A DNA stretch of 30,532 nt, from NCBI GenBank assembly GCA_020427625.1, contig JAGQOI010000515.1, positions 1 to 30,532 of the forward strand, given 5' to 3'. Positions 21,455 through 29,389 of the stretch are shown here, one piece after another. The translations under genes were made by a program, and so were the position numbers. This DNA comes from Phycisphaerales bacterium (GTDB lineage: Bacteria; Planctomycetota; Phycisphaerae; Phycisphaerales; SM1A02). How positions within the stretch are numbered: position 1 is the first letter of the stretch; every line of letters starts with the position of its first letter. Under the pieces are notes generated by a model, which saw only the letters and a program-made list of their open reading frames with translations, did no database searches and was not told the origin of the DNA.

Positions 21455-23320
21455 TCACGCGATCGCGCCGGCCGCGACATCGCTCGTCGTCTGCGCATCG
21501 GCCCAGCGCAACCATCGGTCGACGTTGACGACCTGCCAGAGCAGCATCATGTGATGTTCGGCGATGCGTCCGTTCGTGATGATGTCGTCGTGTTCGTCGA
21601 TGCGTCGGCGCAGGACGTCGAGATCGTACAGGTCGCGCCCGCGGAAGCCGGTGTCGTTGACGAGGTCGAGCAGTCGGGCGCGTCCGCGGCCGGCGAACCA
21701 CTGGTCGGCGGGCGCGTTCCAGCCGGTCTTCGTGACGCGGGTGCGGGTGCGCTCCTCCAGGATGCCGCGCATGGCGCGACGGAGCAGCACCTTCGTCACG
21801 CCGTCGCGGATCTTCATGGTGTTCGGCACGCGGTACATGAATTCGACGAGGGCGCGATCGAGGAACGGGTTGCGGTGCCGGATGCCGTGCGCGGCTCCGT
21901 GCCGGTCCTGCGCACGCAGACAGCACGGCAGCGTCTCGCGCGTGAGATCCTGCCAGGTGCGGTTGCGGAGATACGAGGAGAACGGCGCGTCGAGCGACGG
22001 GACGACCTCCAGCGCGGCCGCGCGATCCGGCAGGAGGACGTCGGCGTACCGGCGGATGCGTCCGCGATCGGGTCGGCAGGCGCCCGGGCGCTGCCGGTCG
22101 ACGAGGGTCGCGAGACTGCGATCGACGACGGCGCGGGACTTGCGGAAGATCGGATGATCGTGATGGCGGACCCAGGCGTCGATCTCGCGGGCGAGCGTCG
22201 CATCGTCGCCGGCGGCGTCGAGGTCGGCGAAGAAGAACGGGAAGTACTCGTACTCGCCCGCATTGAGTTCGTCGCCGCCGAGACCGCCGAGCAGGATGTC
22301 GTACCCCGCCCGGGCGACGTGCGCGCAGAGCGTCGCATGCGCGAGCCAGGTCGCCGTCGCGACGGGCTCGTCGTGCATGGCGATCATCGCGTCGATGCGG
22401 TCGACGAGGTCGCGATCGTCGACCTCGATCGCATGCCAGTCCGACACCGCGGCGTCGAGGATGCAGCGGATGTCGTCGGACTCGTCGTAGACGGAGCCAC
22501 GATAGGTCGCCGAGAACGCGGCCTGCGGCGCGCCGGTGAGGTGCACGGCGCAGGACAGCACGGACGAGGAGTCCATGCCGCCCGAAAGCGTGAACGCGCG
22601 CCCGCCGCCCAGCCGCCGCTCGACGGCGCGCAGCAGGAGGTCGCGGTACGTCTCCGCCAGCGTGTCGAAGTCGGCGTCGTGATCGGCGCCGGGCGCGAGG
22701 GTCCAGTACGGACGCGGCGATCCGGAACGCTCGCCATGCACCACGTACGACGCGAGCGGCACCGAGTACACGCCGCGATAGGGCGACGCGTCCGGCGCGA
22801 GTTCGAAGACCCGGTAGTGCGACGCGGCGAGTCGGGCCACGGCGTCGGGATCCGGATCGAGACCGCCGATGACCGGCACGAGCCCGGACGGGCGCGAGGC
22901 ACAGGCGTGCGCGCGGCCGCGCGTCGCGTGATAGAGCGGCCGGACGCCGAAGCGATCGCGGGCCAGCACGAGGCGACCCGCATGCATGTCGAGGACCGCC
23001 AGCGCGAAATCACCGTCGAGCGACGCCAGCCAGACCTCCGGCGCGGCATCGGACGAGACGAGGCGCTCGAGCACGTCGTCGGCCCGCACGTCGTCGAGCA
23101 GATCGCCGTCGAGCGCGACGATCCACCGGCCGCAGCGCGATCGCGCGAGCGTCCCGTGCAGGACGCCGATCGCCATCCCGTCGGCGGACGCGACATCGAG
23201 CGTCCCGTCGTCGTCGCCGGGCGGCCGGAGTCGGTCGAGCATGTCGCGCACGCACGCGGCGGCCGCGGGCGGGCTGTGATCGAGTCCGACGACGGCGGCG
23301 ATGCGCGGGACGGCGCCCAT
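21455..23320 (-). CDS. Asparagine-synthase-like amidotransferase lacking the glutaminase cysteine
   Basis: A 621-residue protein with the AsnB arrangement. The N-terminal Ntn-glutaminase fold is recognisable (EVWLASLDGDFALAVLD...LARDRFGVRPLYH, about 95-130), and the synthetase domain has the ATP PP-loop LSGGMDSSSVLS at 245-256, DILLGGLGGDELNAG and the C-terminal RNPFLDRALVEF. Glutamine-using members begin MCGI; here the start is MGAVPRIAAVV, so the nucleophilic Cys position is Pro5. No upstream in-frame MCG is present. It therefore probably cannot hydrolyse glutamine itself, and may use free ammonia or another amine, or carry out a different adenylation-based reaction. Its ATG overlaps the preceding methyltransferase stop by one base (TGATG). 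It is the last gene of the operon. Confidence 0.85.
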   Translation of the reverse strand: MGAVPRIAAVVGLDHSPPAAAACVRDMLDRLRPPGDDDGTLDVASADGMAIGVLHGTLARSRCGRWIVALDGDLLDDVRADDVLERLVSSDAAPEVWLASLDGDFALAVLDMHAGRLVLARDRFGVRPLYHATRGRAHACASRPSGLVPVIGGLDPDPDAVARLAASHYRVFELAPDASPYRGVYSVPLASYVVHGERSGSPRPYWTLAPGADHDADFDTLAETYRDLLLRAVERRLGGGRAFTLSGGMDSSSVLSCAVHLTGAPQAAFSATYRGSVYDESDDIRCILDAAVSDWHAIEVDDRDLVDRIDAMIAMHDEPVATATWLAHATLCAHVARAGYDILLGGLGGDELNAGEYEYFPFFFADLDAAGDDATLAREIDAWVRHHDHPIFRKSRAVVDRSLATLVDRQRPGACRPDRGRIRRYADVLLPDRAAALEVVPSLDAPFSSYLRNRTWQDLTRETLPCCLRAQDRHGAAHGIRHRNPFLDRALVEFMYRVPNTMKIRDGVTKVLLRRAMRGILEERTRTRVTKTGWNAPADQWFAGRGRARLLDLVNDTGFRGRDLYDLDVLRRRIDEHDDIITNGRIAEHHMMLLWQVVNVDRWLRWADAQTTSDVAAGAIA

Positions 23321-24057
23321 CAGTTCATCTCCGGCATGCGCGCGATGACGAAGCACCACGGTTGATGGATCGATCCTCGGAAGCAGAGTCGGGTGCCGTC
23401 CGCCATCATGCGGGTGTGGCTCGACACGTCGTTCGGCTCGGTCGGGCGCGGGAGGTCGATGGGCATGTGGAAGGGCTGGAACCGCGGGTCCTCGAAGCCG
23501 GCGTCGCGGAGCGCCTCGCGCACGGTCTCCCGCGGCCGCACGTGGATGAGCAGACCGTCGGGATGGGTTTCCGATCGTTCGCGGATGACGAGGTCCTGGT
23601 CCCATTCGTGGTAGAAGTCGATCGCGACGAACCAGCCGCCCGGCGCGAGCGCCCGCGCGATGCTGTGCAGTGCCGCGCGGAAGACCTCGTCATCGAAGCG
23701 GAACAGCACGATGTTGGCGACGACGGCGTCGTAGGGATCGTCGACGGGCAGATCGGTGATGTCCATCGGTCGGAACGTGATGCCGGCGAGTTCCGGATCG
23801 GCGGTGCAGTGCTCGATGATCGGCTGGTAGAGATCGCCGCCGACGAGGTCGAGGTGCGGCATCGCATGGCGCAGATGGTAGAGCAGGTTGCCGGTGCTGC
23901 ATCCGACGTCGAGGACCCGGGCCGGGCCGTCGCCGAGGTGCGCGCGGAGGATGTCGATGAGGACGCGATCGTTCTCCCGGAGGCGCCGTCGGTACCGGGC
24001 CTGGTAGTCGAGGTAGTCGCCGGCGATGAAGCGGCCGTACTGCTCGGTGGTGGTCAT
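23320..24057 (-). CDS. Class I SAM-dependent methyltransferase (fourth in operon)
   Basis: A 245-residue methyltransferase. Motif I is VLDVGCSTGNLLYHL at 48-62, followed by LDLVGGDLYQPIIEH (acidic residue for the SAM ribose), DPYDAVVANIVLFRF (motif IV) and LAPGGWFVAIDFYHEWDQD (motif VI). The C-terminus (PDGLLIHVRPRETVREALRDAGFEDPRFQPF) follows the common small-molecule layout. The substrate is unknown; O- or N-methylation of a sugar fits the context. The start overlaps the previous methyltransferase stop (ATGA, 24054-24057) and the end overlaps the AsnB-like gene. Confidence 0.83.
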   Translation of the reverse strand: MTTTEQYGRFIAGDYLDYQARYRRRLRENDRVLIDILRAHLGDGPARVLDVGCSTGNLLYHLRHAMPHLDLVGGDLYQPIIEHCTADPELAGITFRPMDITDLPVDDPYDAVVANIVLFRFDDEVFRAALHSIARALAPGGWFVAIDFYHEWDQDLVIRERSETHPDGLLIHVRPRETVREALRDAGFEDPRFQPFHMPIDLPRPTEPNDVSSHTRMMADGTRLCFRGSIHQPWCFVIARMPEMN

Positions 24058-24752
24058 GCCGCGGACTCCTGATCCGTGCGCCGTCGCGCGTGCACGAACG
24101 TCCAGTGGTGGGGATGTCCGATGACGAGTTCCGGCCGTCCCTGCGTGCGGCGGTCGGTGATGCACTCGACGTCGAACCCGAAGGATCGGATGAACGACGT
24201 GATCTCGTCGCGGGCGTAGGTGTTGACGTGCACGCGCAGGTCGACGCCGTCGTCGAGGTACTCGTCGCGCACGTAGTGATAGGACGACGTCGCGGCGATC
24301 GACTCGCGCAGGAGCACGCCGCGGCGGGCGCAGCGGAGCATCCGTTCGAGCGGCCGGTGGAAGTTGTCGAGATTGGTGAGCACGTTGAGGCACAGCACGT
24401 GATCGACGGTGCCGTCGAGGTCCTCGATGCGCATGACGCGGAGTTGCTCGGGCCGGAGTCCGTAGGGCGCGAGTTCGGTGCGACCGATGTCGATGAAGGT
24501 CGGGTCGGCGTCGATACCGAGGTAGTCGAGGTCGAGGTGACGTCGACGGAGGGAGTGCAGGAACGATCCCGCGCCGCAGCCGACGTCGAGGATGGACTCG
24601 CCGGATCGGGCGACGGTCGCAAGGAGATCCGCCGCCTGGGCCGCGCAGTCCATCTCGGGCTCCTCCATCCGACAGCGTCGTCGGTAGAGATCGCGCACGG
24701 ACGCGCTATGGGCCCAGATGGAGTAGGTCGACCAGCCGTCGGCGACGATCAC
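24054..24752 (-). CDS. Class I SAM-dependent methyltransferase (third in operon)
   Basis: A 232-residue methyltransferase. Motif I ILDVGCGAGSFLHSL lies at about 54-68, then LDLDYLGIDADPTFIDIG, DGTVDHVLCLNVLTNL and the post-core stretch RRGVLLRESIAATSSYHYVRDEYLDDG. It ends with a beta-strand pair, GRPELVIGHPHHWTFVHARR. GTG 24752 is chosen because it overlaps the stop of the preceding gene (GTGA, 24749-24752). It is unlike its methyltransferase neighbours apart from motif I, so it is probably not a recent duplicate. The substrate is unknown. Confidence 0.82.
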   Translation of the reverse strand: MIVADGWSTYSIWAHSASVRDLYRRRCRMEEPEMDCAAQAADLLATVARSGESILDVGCGAGSFLHSLRRRHLDLDYLGIDADPTFIDIGRTELAPYGLRPEQLRVMRIEDLDGTVDHVLCLNVLTNLDNFHRPLERMLRCARRGVLLRESIAATSSYHYVRDEYLDDGVDLRVHVNTYARDEITSFIRSFGFDVECITDRRTQGRPELVIGHPHHWTFVHARRRTDQESAA

Positions 24753-25663
24753 GGCGCGACTCCGGTGACGAGGAACGCCGACGCCATGACGTGCCCGCGC
24801 CAGTCGCGCGGATCCTCCATCGCGAGACTCAGTTCGCGGAAGTACGCCGGGGCGCGGGATTCGAACATCGGCGGCAGCGCGTGATAGTGATAGAACAGGA
24901 CCTCGACGTCGCGCAGTCCCCGCGCGCGACACGCCGCCGCGAGTTCGAACGGGTTGTGCGTGCGCGAGAGGATGTCGTCGTATCCCGCGCCGGCGTCGTC
25001 GCCGCGACGTCGCGGCGGAAGGTCGTCGCGCACGAGGGATGCGAGATCCGACTCGACGTCGTCCAGCATCGCCCGCGTCGTCGCGTCGGCCGCGGCCCGT
25101 CGCGCATCGAGGCGCAGCAGTGCATCGGTGACGAACGCCCGCGTGTAGCGGTTGAACGTGAAGAGCGCGAACAGGGCGTTGCGCGCCTCGACGATGAGCC
25201 GCCCGCCGGACGAGACGCTCGCGCACAGATGGTCGAGCACCGTGTCGTCACGATCCGCCGGGATGTGCGGCAGGACGCCGATGCACAGCGTCGCGTCGAA
25301 CGTCGGCGGCGCGGACGGGTCGGGACATCGGAAGGCCGCGGCATCCACGACGTTGCCGCACCAGACGTGCGAGTCCGGCACGTTCTGCGGGGCGAGCACT
25401 CGTCGCGCCTCGTCGACCATCGCCGGCGTGAGATCGAATCCGAAGCGGTCGCCGGCGAGATCATCGAGCGCCCGCAGCACGGTCGCCGGTCCGCATCCCG
25501 CGTCGAGCAGGGTCGCGGGGCGCGAGGCGCGCAGCAGATCGCGAATGAGGTCGACGTGCACCGGCGGATACGGCGCGGCATCGCCGTAGTACTCGTCGTG
25601 ATACCGCCCACTCCATCCCTCGTAGCACGCCTGCACGGCGCGATACAGCGCATCGGTCGTCAT
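24749..25663 (-). CDS. Class I SAM-dependent methyltransferase (second in operon)
   Basis: A 304-residue methyltransferase. After SGRYHDEYYGDAAPYPPVHVDLI comes motif I, TLLDAGCGPATVLRAL (51-66), then DRFGFDLTPAMVDEARRVL, TFDATLCIGVLPHIP and SSGGRLIVEARNALFALFTFNRYTRAF. The long insert between the core and the last strands (residues 170-240), rich in Arg and Asp, is typical of methyltransferases with large glycan or lipid substrates, but no substrate can be named. The closing RELSLAMEDPRDWRGHVMASAFLVTG is distinctive. ATG 25663 overlaps the stop of the preceding gene (ATGA). Confidence 0.82.
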   Translation of the reverse strand: MTTDALYRAVQACYEGWSGRYHDEYYGDAAPYPPVHVDLIRDLLRASRPATLLDAGCGPATVLRALDDLAGDRFGFDLTPAMVDEARRVLAPQNVPDSHVWCGNVVDAAAFRCPDPSAPPTFDATLCIGVLPHIPADRDDTVLDHLCASVSSGGRLIVEARNALFALFTFNRYTRAFVTDALLRLDARRAAADATTRAMLDDVESDLASLVRDDLPPRRRGDDAGAGYDDILSRTHNPFELAAACRARGLRDVEVLFYHYHALPPMFESRAPAYFRELSLAMEDPRDWRGHVMASAFLVTGVAP

Positions 25664-26700
25664 GACGCCGCCCTCCGCCGCGCCACGAGCCACATGTGGG
25701 AGGACAGCCCGTGGCTCGCGAGGAACTGCTGGAACGGCCACCCGAGTCGGTCGTACTCGTCGACGAGCACGCGCCGGAGGAAGGGATCGGAGACGTCGGT
25801 CTCGCCTCGCGCGATCGCGTCGTGCACGAACTCCACGTCGAGTCGACCGGGCGTCGTGAGCGACACGACCTCGAAGCCGCACGATTCGACGAGCCGGGAC
25901 AGGCTCCGGGGATTGAACAGGTTGACGTGCTCGGGATCGACCGCCAGCGATGCCGCGCCGAGCATCGCGATGTCGAACCCGAGACCGTTCGGACAACTCA
26001 GGACGAGCAGCCCGCCCGGCTGAAGCATCGCGGCGCACGCGTCGACCATGCGGTGCGGCTCGAACAGGTGCTCGATGACCTCGAACGACACGATGACGTC
26101 CGCCCGCGCGCCGGCCGGGACGTCCTCGATGCGGTGCAGGATGACGTTCAGTCCTCGCGCGGCACAGTGGGCCGCGAGTTCCGGCGTCGGCTCCACGACC
26201 GTCACGTCCTCGAATCGTCCCGACCCAGCCGCGAGCGCGGCAAACGTGCCGAATCCGGCGCCGACCTCGAGCAGACGCGGGCGCCGGAGTCCGGCGCAGG
26301 CCGCGATGACGCGTTCGAGCCATGGCCGATGGACCTTCTCCCGCCGGGCGTCCTCGGAGGCCGGGAAGATGTGGGTGGCCCAGTACCGGTAGTTCTCCGA
26401 CGACGCGTAGTAGTCGGCCATGACGGCTTCGGACGGTCGCGGCGACATGTAGATCGTCGCGCAGGCCGCGCATCGGCCGTAGGCGAACGTGTGCTTCGAG
26501 AAGATCGGCGCGGCGTCATCGGCGCCGCAGGCGGGACACGCGACGTCGACGAACTCGGCGCGTCGCGCCTGGAGTCGGAGGATGTCGCGATGGAACGCCG
26601 CCTCCTGCCCGGCGAGCAGCGCGTCGGGACACAGTTCCTGTTCGGACAGGGGTTCGCCGAGGGTGTCGAGCGTCGTCGTCACGAGTGCGGGCTCCATCAT
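25660..26700 (-). CDS. SAM-dependent methyltransferase with N-terminal zinc-binding domain (first in operon)
   Basis: A 346-residue methyltransferase. Its N-terminus holds two CxxC pairs, CPAC at 55-58 and CAAC at 77-80, followed by IYMSPRPSEAVMADYYASS. This is the zinc-binding head and linker seen in sugar C-methyltransferases and related glycan methyltransferases. Motif I is LLEVGAGFGTFAAL (143-156), then DVTVVEPTPELAAHC, ADVIVSFEVIEHLFEP and LQPGGLLVLSCPNGLGFDI. The C-terminus lacks the additional Rossmann domain of NDP-hexose C-methyltransferases, so an O-methyl role is equally possible. ATG 26700 overlaps the stop of the HisF-WbpG fusion (ATGA); a second ATG follows directly. Confidence 0.83.
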   Translation of the reverse strand: MMEPALVTTTLDTLGEPLSEQELCPDALLAGQEAAFHRDILRLQARRAEFVDVACPACGADDAAPIFSKHTFAYGRCAACATIYMSPRPSEAVMADYYASSENYRYWATHIFPASEDARREKVHRPWLERVIAACAGLRRPRLLEVGAGFGTFAALAAGSGRFEDVTVVEPTPELAAHCAARGLNVILHRIEDVPAGARADVIVSFEVIEHLFEPHRMVDACAAMLQPGGLLVLSCPNGLGFDIAMLGAASLAVDPEHVNLFNPRSLSRLVESCGFEVVSLTTPGRLDVEFVHDAIARGETDVSDPFLRRVLVDEYDRLGWPFQQFLASHGLSSHMWLVARRRAAS

Positions 26701-28775
26701 GCGGTGACGAACGTCGGCGGCGCCGGCGTGTCGTCGCGTTGGTCGGCGGCGTCATTCCAGGGTTCGTCCCTGATCCATGTGCCGCGCTCGCGCCGCCAGA
26801 CGCGCGGATCGCGGAACGTATCGGCGACGGCGTCGAACTCGGCTTCGGTCATGCCGACGTAGTCGAGCCATCGCGCGAGGTCGCGTGGCTTGACGTGGTC
26901 GTAGCGTCGCACGAGGGCGAGACCTTCGGCGCGGGTCATGCGTCCGGCGCGGATGTCCTTGCAGACGTGATCGGTGCAGCGTCCGTAGCCGAACTTGATG
27001 TACTTGAGGTAGTCGTGGACGCCGTTCTCGTGCATGTCATCGAGGTTGGACATGCGTCGGTAGGTGCGGTCGAACGGCTCGTCGCTCGGCTCCCACCCGT
27101 ACTCGTCGATCATGAGTTGCGTGTGCTCGTTCGCCTCCCAGTAGACGTAGTTGCCGAGGTAGATGCCGCGCACGTCGAGCGCAAGCAGTTCCGCATCGGA
27201 CGGGTACTGGTAGGACACGAGGTCGCGTGCCGCGAGACCGTCGAGCCCGACGAAGTAGTTCCATTCGTACCCGCGGGCGAAGTGTTCGAGACGATCGCGG
27301 TAGCTCATCTCCGGGAAGTCGTCCATCGAGAACTGGCCGCAGAGGTCGAGATAGCCGTGCTCGCCCCAGATGACGAGCGGCGTGCGGGTCTGCACCGCGG
27401 CCCGGACGGGCACGGTCGTGATGCCGACGTGGGCGTGCCAGTTCATGTCGCCCATGATCTCGAACGCGAGTCGGTTCAACGTCTTGAGGACTCGGACGCT
27501 CGGCGAGAAGAACTGGTGATCGACGTCGAACACCTCCTTCATGCGGTGCACGTTGCGCCAGCCGGCCTCGGTGTAGTTGTTGCCGTTGTACGTGACGAGC
27601 AGCGGGCGCAGGCCGAACTCGCGGGTGATGACGTGCGTCTGGAAGTAGCTGTCCTTGCCGCCGCTGACGGGAATGATGCAGTCGTACCCGCTCCCGTCGC
27701 GATTGCGGTACCGGTCGAGGACGTCGCGCAACGCCTCGCGACGGCGCGACCACGCCTCGGGGGGAATCGTCGCCTTCACGTCCGCCATGTGACAGCCCAT
27801 GCAGACGCCGTCGTCCGCGAACTCCATCGGCGCGGCCGAGATGAACGGATACACGCAGCGCGAACACCACCGCATCGGCGCCGCGGGCGCGTCGTGTCGC
27901 GACCGTCGCGGCCGGTGCCGCCGGCGCGCCGGATCGGCGTCGTAGACGGGTTCGCGCGGGCACCAGCGACTGCCGAGACGGACCGGGCGCATCGGCAGCC
28001 CGGCATCGAGGCAGCACTGCTTCGCGTGCGGGTAGCTGAGTTCGCGGAAGTGGAAGATGTTGCCCGCGGCGACCGCGTCGACGCCGCCCGCGACCAGCCC
28101 GTCGACGAAGTGCGTCGACTCGCCCGCGCCGCCGCAGCCGATGACCGGGACGGTGACGGCGTCGGCGATCGCCCGCAGCAGCGGCAGGTCGTAGCCGCGC
28201 CCGGACCCGTCGCGATCGACCGAGTTCACGAACAGTTCGCCCGCTCCGCACCGTTCCATGGTCCGCGCCCACCTGACGGGATCGAGACCCGTCGGCAGCG
28301 CGCCGCCGCCGGCGAGCACCTCGGTCCGGCCGTCCTCGTGTCGGATGACGTCGAGGTTGACGACGATGCACTGGGCGCCGAACCGCTGGGCGACGTCGGT
28401 GACGAACGTCGGCCGCTCCAGCGCGGCCGTGTTCAGCATGCACTTGTCCGCCCCGGCGGCGAGTCGGTCGGCGATGTCGTCGACGGTCCGGATCCCGCCG
28501 CCGACGGTGAGGGGCATGAAGCAGACGTCGGAGACGGCGCGGATGATCTCCACCATGGTGTCGCCGATGTCGCGGATGTGCAGGTCGTCGCGCCGGAGGT
28601 CGTGTCGATCCTCGCCGCCGATGTCGATGACGACGAGTTCGTCGACGTTCCAGTTCGACAGGCGCATGATCGAGCTGATGGGGTTGCCGATGACCTGGTG
28701 GACGCGATGGCGCTGGCTGCGCACGATGAGTCCGTTCTTGATGAACAGGCATGGGATGAGGCGCGGGCGGATCAC
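26697..28775 (-). CDS. HisF-like cyclase barrel fused to WbpG/PseA-type N-acetyl-sugar amidotransferase
   Basis: A 692-residue fusion in one uninterrupted frame. Residues 1-260 are a HisF barrel (IRPRLIPCLFIKNGLIV, FMPLTVGGGIRTVDD, KCMLNTAALE, NSVDRDGSGRGYDLPLL, VIGCGGAGES). The position of catalytic Asp11 is Phe11, while Asp142 matches Asp130 of the Thermotoga enzyme. A basic, proline-rich linker covers 262-300. Residues 301-692 are a WbpG/PseA-like amidotransferase: zinc pairs C304/C307 and C325/C328, the PP-loop PVSGGKDSYFQT (369-380) and WGEHGYLDL. In Pseudomonas B-band LPS synthesis, separate WbpG, HisH2 and HisF2 proteins turn a sugar N-acetyl into an acetamidino group. The same reaction is inferred here, with ammonia passed from HisH through the barrel. 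GTG 28775 overlaps the hisH stop (GTGA). Histidine synthesis is unlikely because of Phe11 and the fusion. Confidence 0.88.
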   Translation of the reverse strand: MIRPRLIPCLFIKNGLIVRSQRHRVHQVIGNPISSIMRLSNWNVDELVVIDIGGEDRHDLRRDDLHIRDIGDTMVEIIRAVSDVCFMPLTVGGGIRTVDDIADRLAAGADKCMLNTAALERPTFVTDVAQRFGAQCIVVNLDVIRHEDGRTEVLAGGGALPTGLDPVRWARTMERCGAGELFVNSVDRDGSGRGYDLPLLRAIADAVTVPVIGCGGAGESTHFVDGLVAGGVDAVAAGNIFHFRELSYPHAKQCCLDAGLPMRPVRLGSRWCPREPVYDADPARRRHRPRRSRHDAPAAPMRWCSRCVYPFISAAPMEFADDGVCMGCHMADVKATIPPEAWSRRREALRDVLDRYRNRDGSGYDCIIPVSGGKDSYFQTHVITREFGLRPLLVTYNGNNYTEAGWRNVHRMKEVFDVDHQFFSPSVRVLKTLNRLAFEIMGDMNWHAHVGITTVPVRAAVQTRTPLVIWGEHGYLDLCGQFSMDDFPEMSYRDRLEHFARGYEWNYFVGLDGLAARDLVSYQYPSDAELLALDVRGIYLGNYVYWEANEHTQLMIDEYGWEPSDEPFDRTYRRMSNLDDMHENGVHDYLKYIKFGYGRCTDHVCKDIRAGRMTRAEGLALVRRYDHVKPRDLARWLDYVGMTEAEFDAVADTFRDPRVWRRERGTWIRDEPWNDAADQRDDTPAPPTFVTA

Positions 28776-29389
28776 GCCATCACCTCCGGAACCGGTGTCC
28801 CGACGAGACCTTCGAGCAGGTCGAGTCCGGCGTCCTGGCTCTTCTCGGGATGGAACTGGACGCCGCACACCGAGCCGCGCCGGACCGCCGCGACGACCGG
28901 GCCGCCGTAGTCGATCGTCCCGATGACGTCGGCGTCCGCCGCGTCGTCGATCGCGTAGCCGTGGGCGAAGTAGAAGCATTCATCCCGCGCCCCGCGCGGC
29001 GGCGTCGACCAGCGGACGTCGCACCAGCCGATGTTGGGGACGGGCAGCGCGGGATCATCCGGGCGAAGGCGCCGGGCGACGCCGGGAATGAGTCCGAGTC
29101 CTTCGTGCACGCCGAACTCCTCGCTGCCCTCGCAGAGGAACTGCATGCCGAGACAGATGCCGAGGATGGGCGTCCCCCGCGCCGCCGCGGCACGAAGCGG
29201 TGCGACGAGCCCGAGTTCGCGCATGCGGGCCATGCCGTCGCCGAACGCGCCGACGCCGGGCAGGACGATCATCGTCGCGCGCTCGACCGCCTCCGGCGAC
29301 ACCGTCCGCTCGACCGACGCGCCGACGAACTCGATCGCCCGTTCCACCGAACGGCGATTGCTCATGCCGAGGTCGAGCAGGGTGATCAT
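28772..29389 (-). CDS. hisH: HisH-like glutaminase subunit for the sugar amidotransferase
   Basis: A 205-residue class I glutaminase that should release ammonia from glutamine for its synthase partner. It has the oxyanion and nucleophile motif LGICLGMQFLCEGSEEF with the catalytic Cys (about 81) and GVQFHPEKSQ with the His-Glu pair, so the triad is complete. The start MITLLDLGMSNRRSVERAIE resembles the HisH opening, with GMSN in place of GxGN. NIGWCDVRW is the usual HisH interface strand. It is coupled at both ends: ATGA with the aminopeptidase-like gene (29386-29389) and GTGA with the HisF-WbpG fusion (28772-28775). Its partner being a WbpG fusion argues for a HisH2-type role in sugar amidation and not in histidine synthesis. 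Confidence 0.88.
   Translation of the reverse strand: MITLLDLGMSNRRSVERAIEFVGASVERTVSPEAVERATMIVLPGVGAFGDGMARMRELGLVAPLRAAAARGTPILGICLGMQFLCEGSEEFGVHEGLGLIPGVARRLRPDDPALPVPNIGWCDVRWSTPPRGARDECFYFAHGYAIDDAADADVIGTIDYGGPVVAAVRRGSVCGVQFHPEKSQDAGLDLLEGLVGTPVPEVMA

Noticed and set aside
21455..23320. Ordinary asparagine biosynthesis (asnB)
   Set aside because: The glutaminase Cys is missing and the gene is the last member of a glycan-modification operon.
26697..29389. Histidine biosynthesis genes hisH and hisF
   Set aside because: No other his genes are near, the HisF domain lacks Asp11, and it is fused to an N-acetyl-sugar amidotransferase within a glycan operon.
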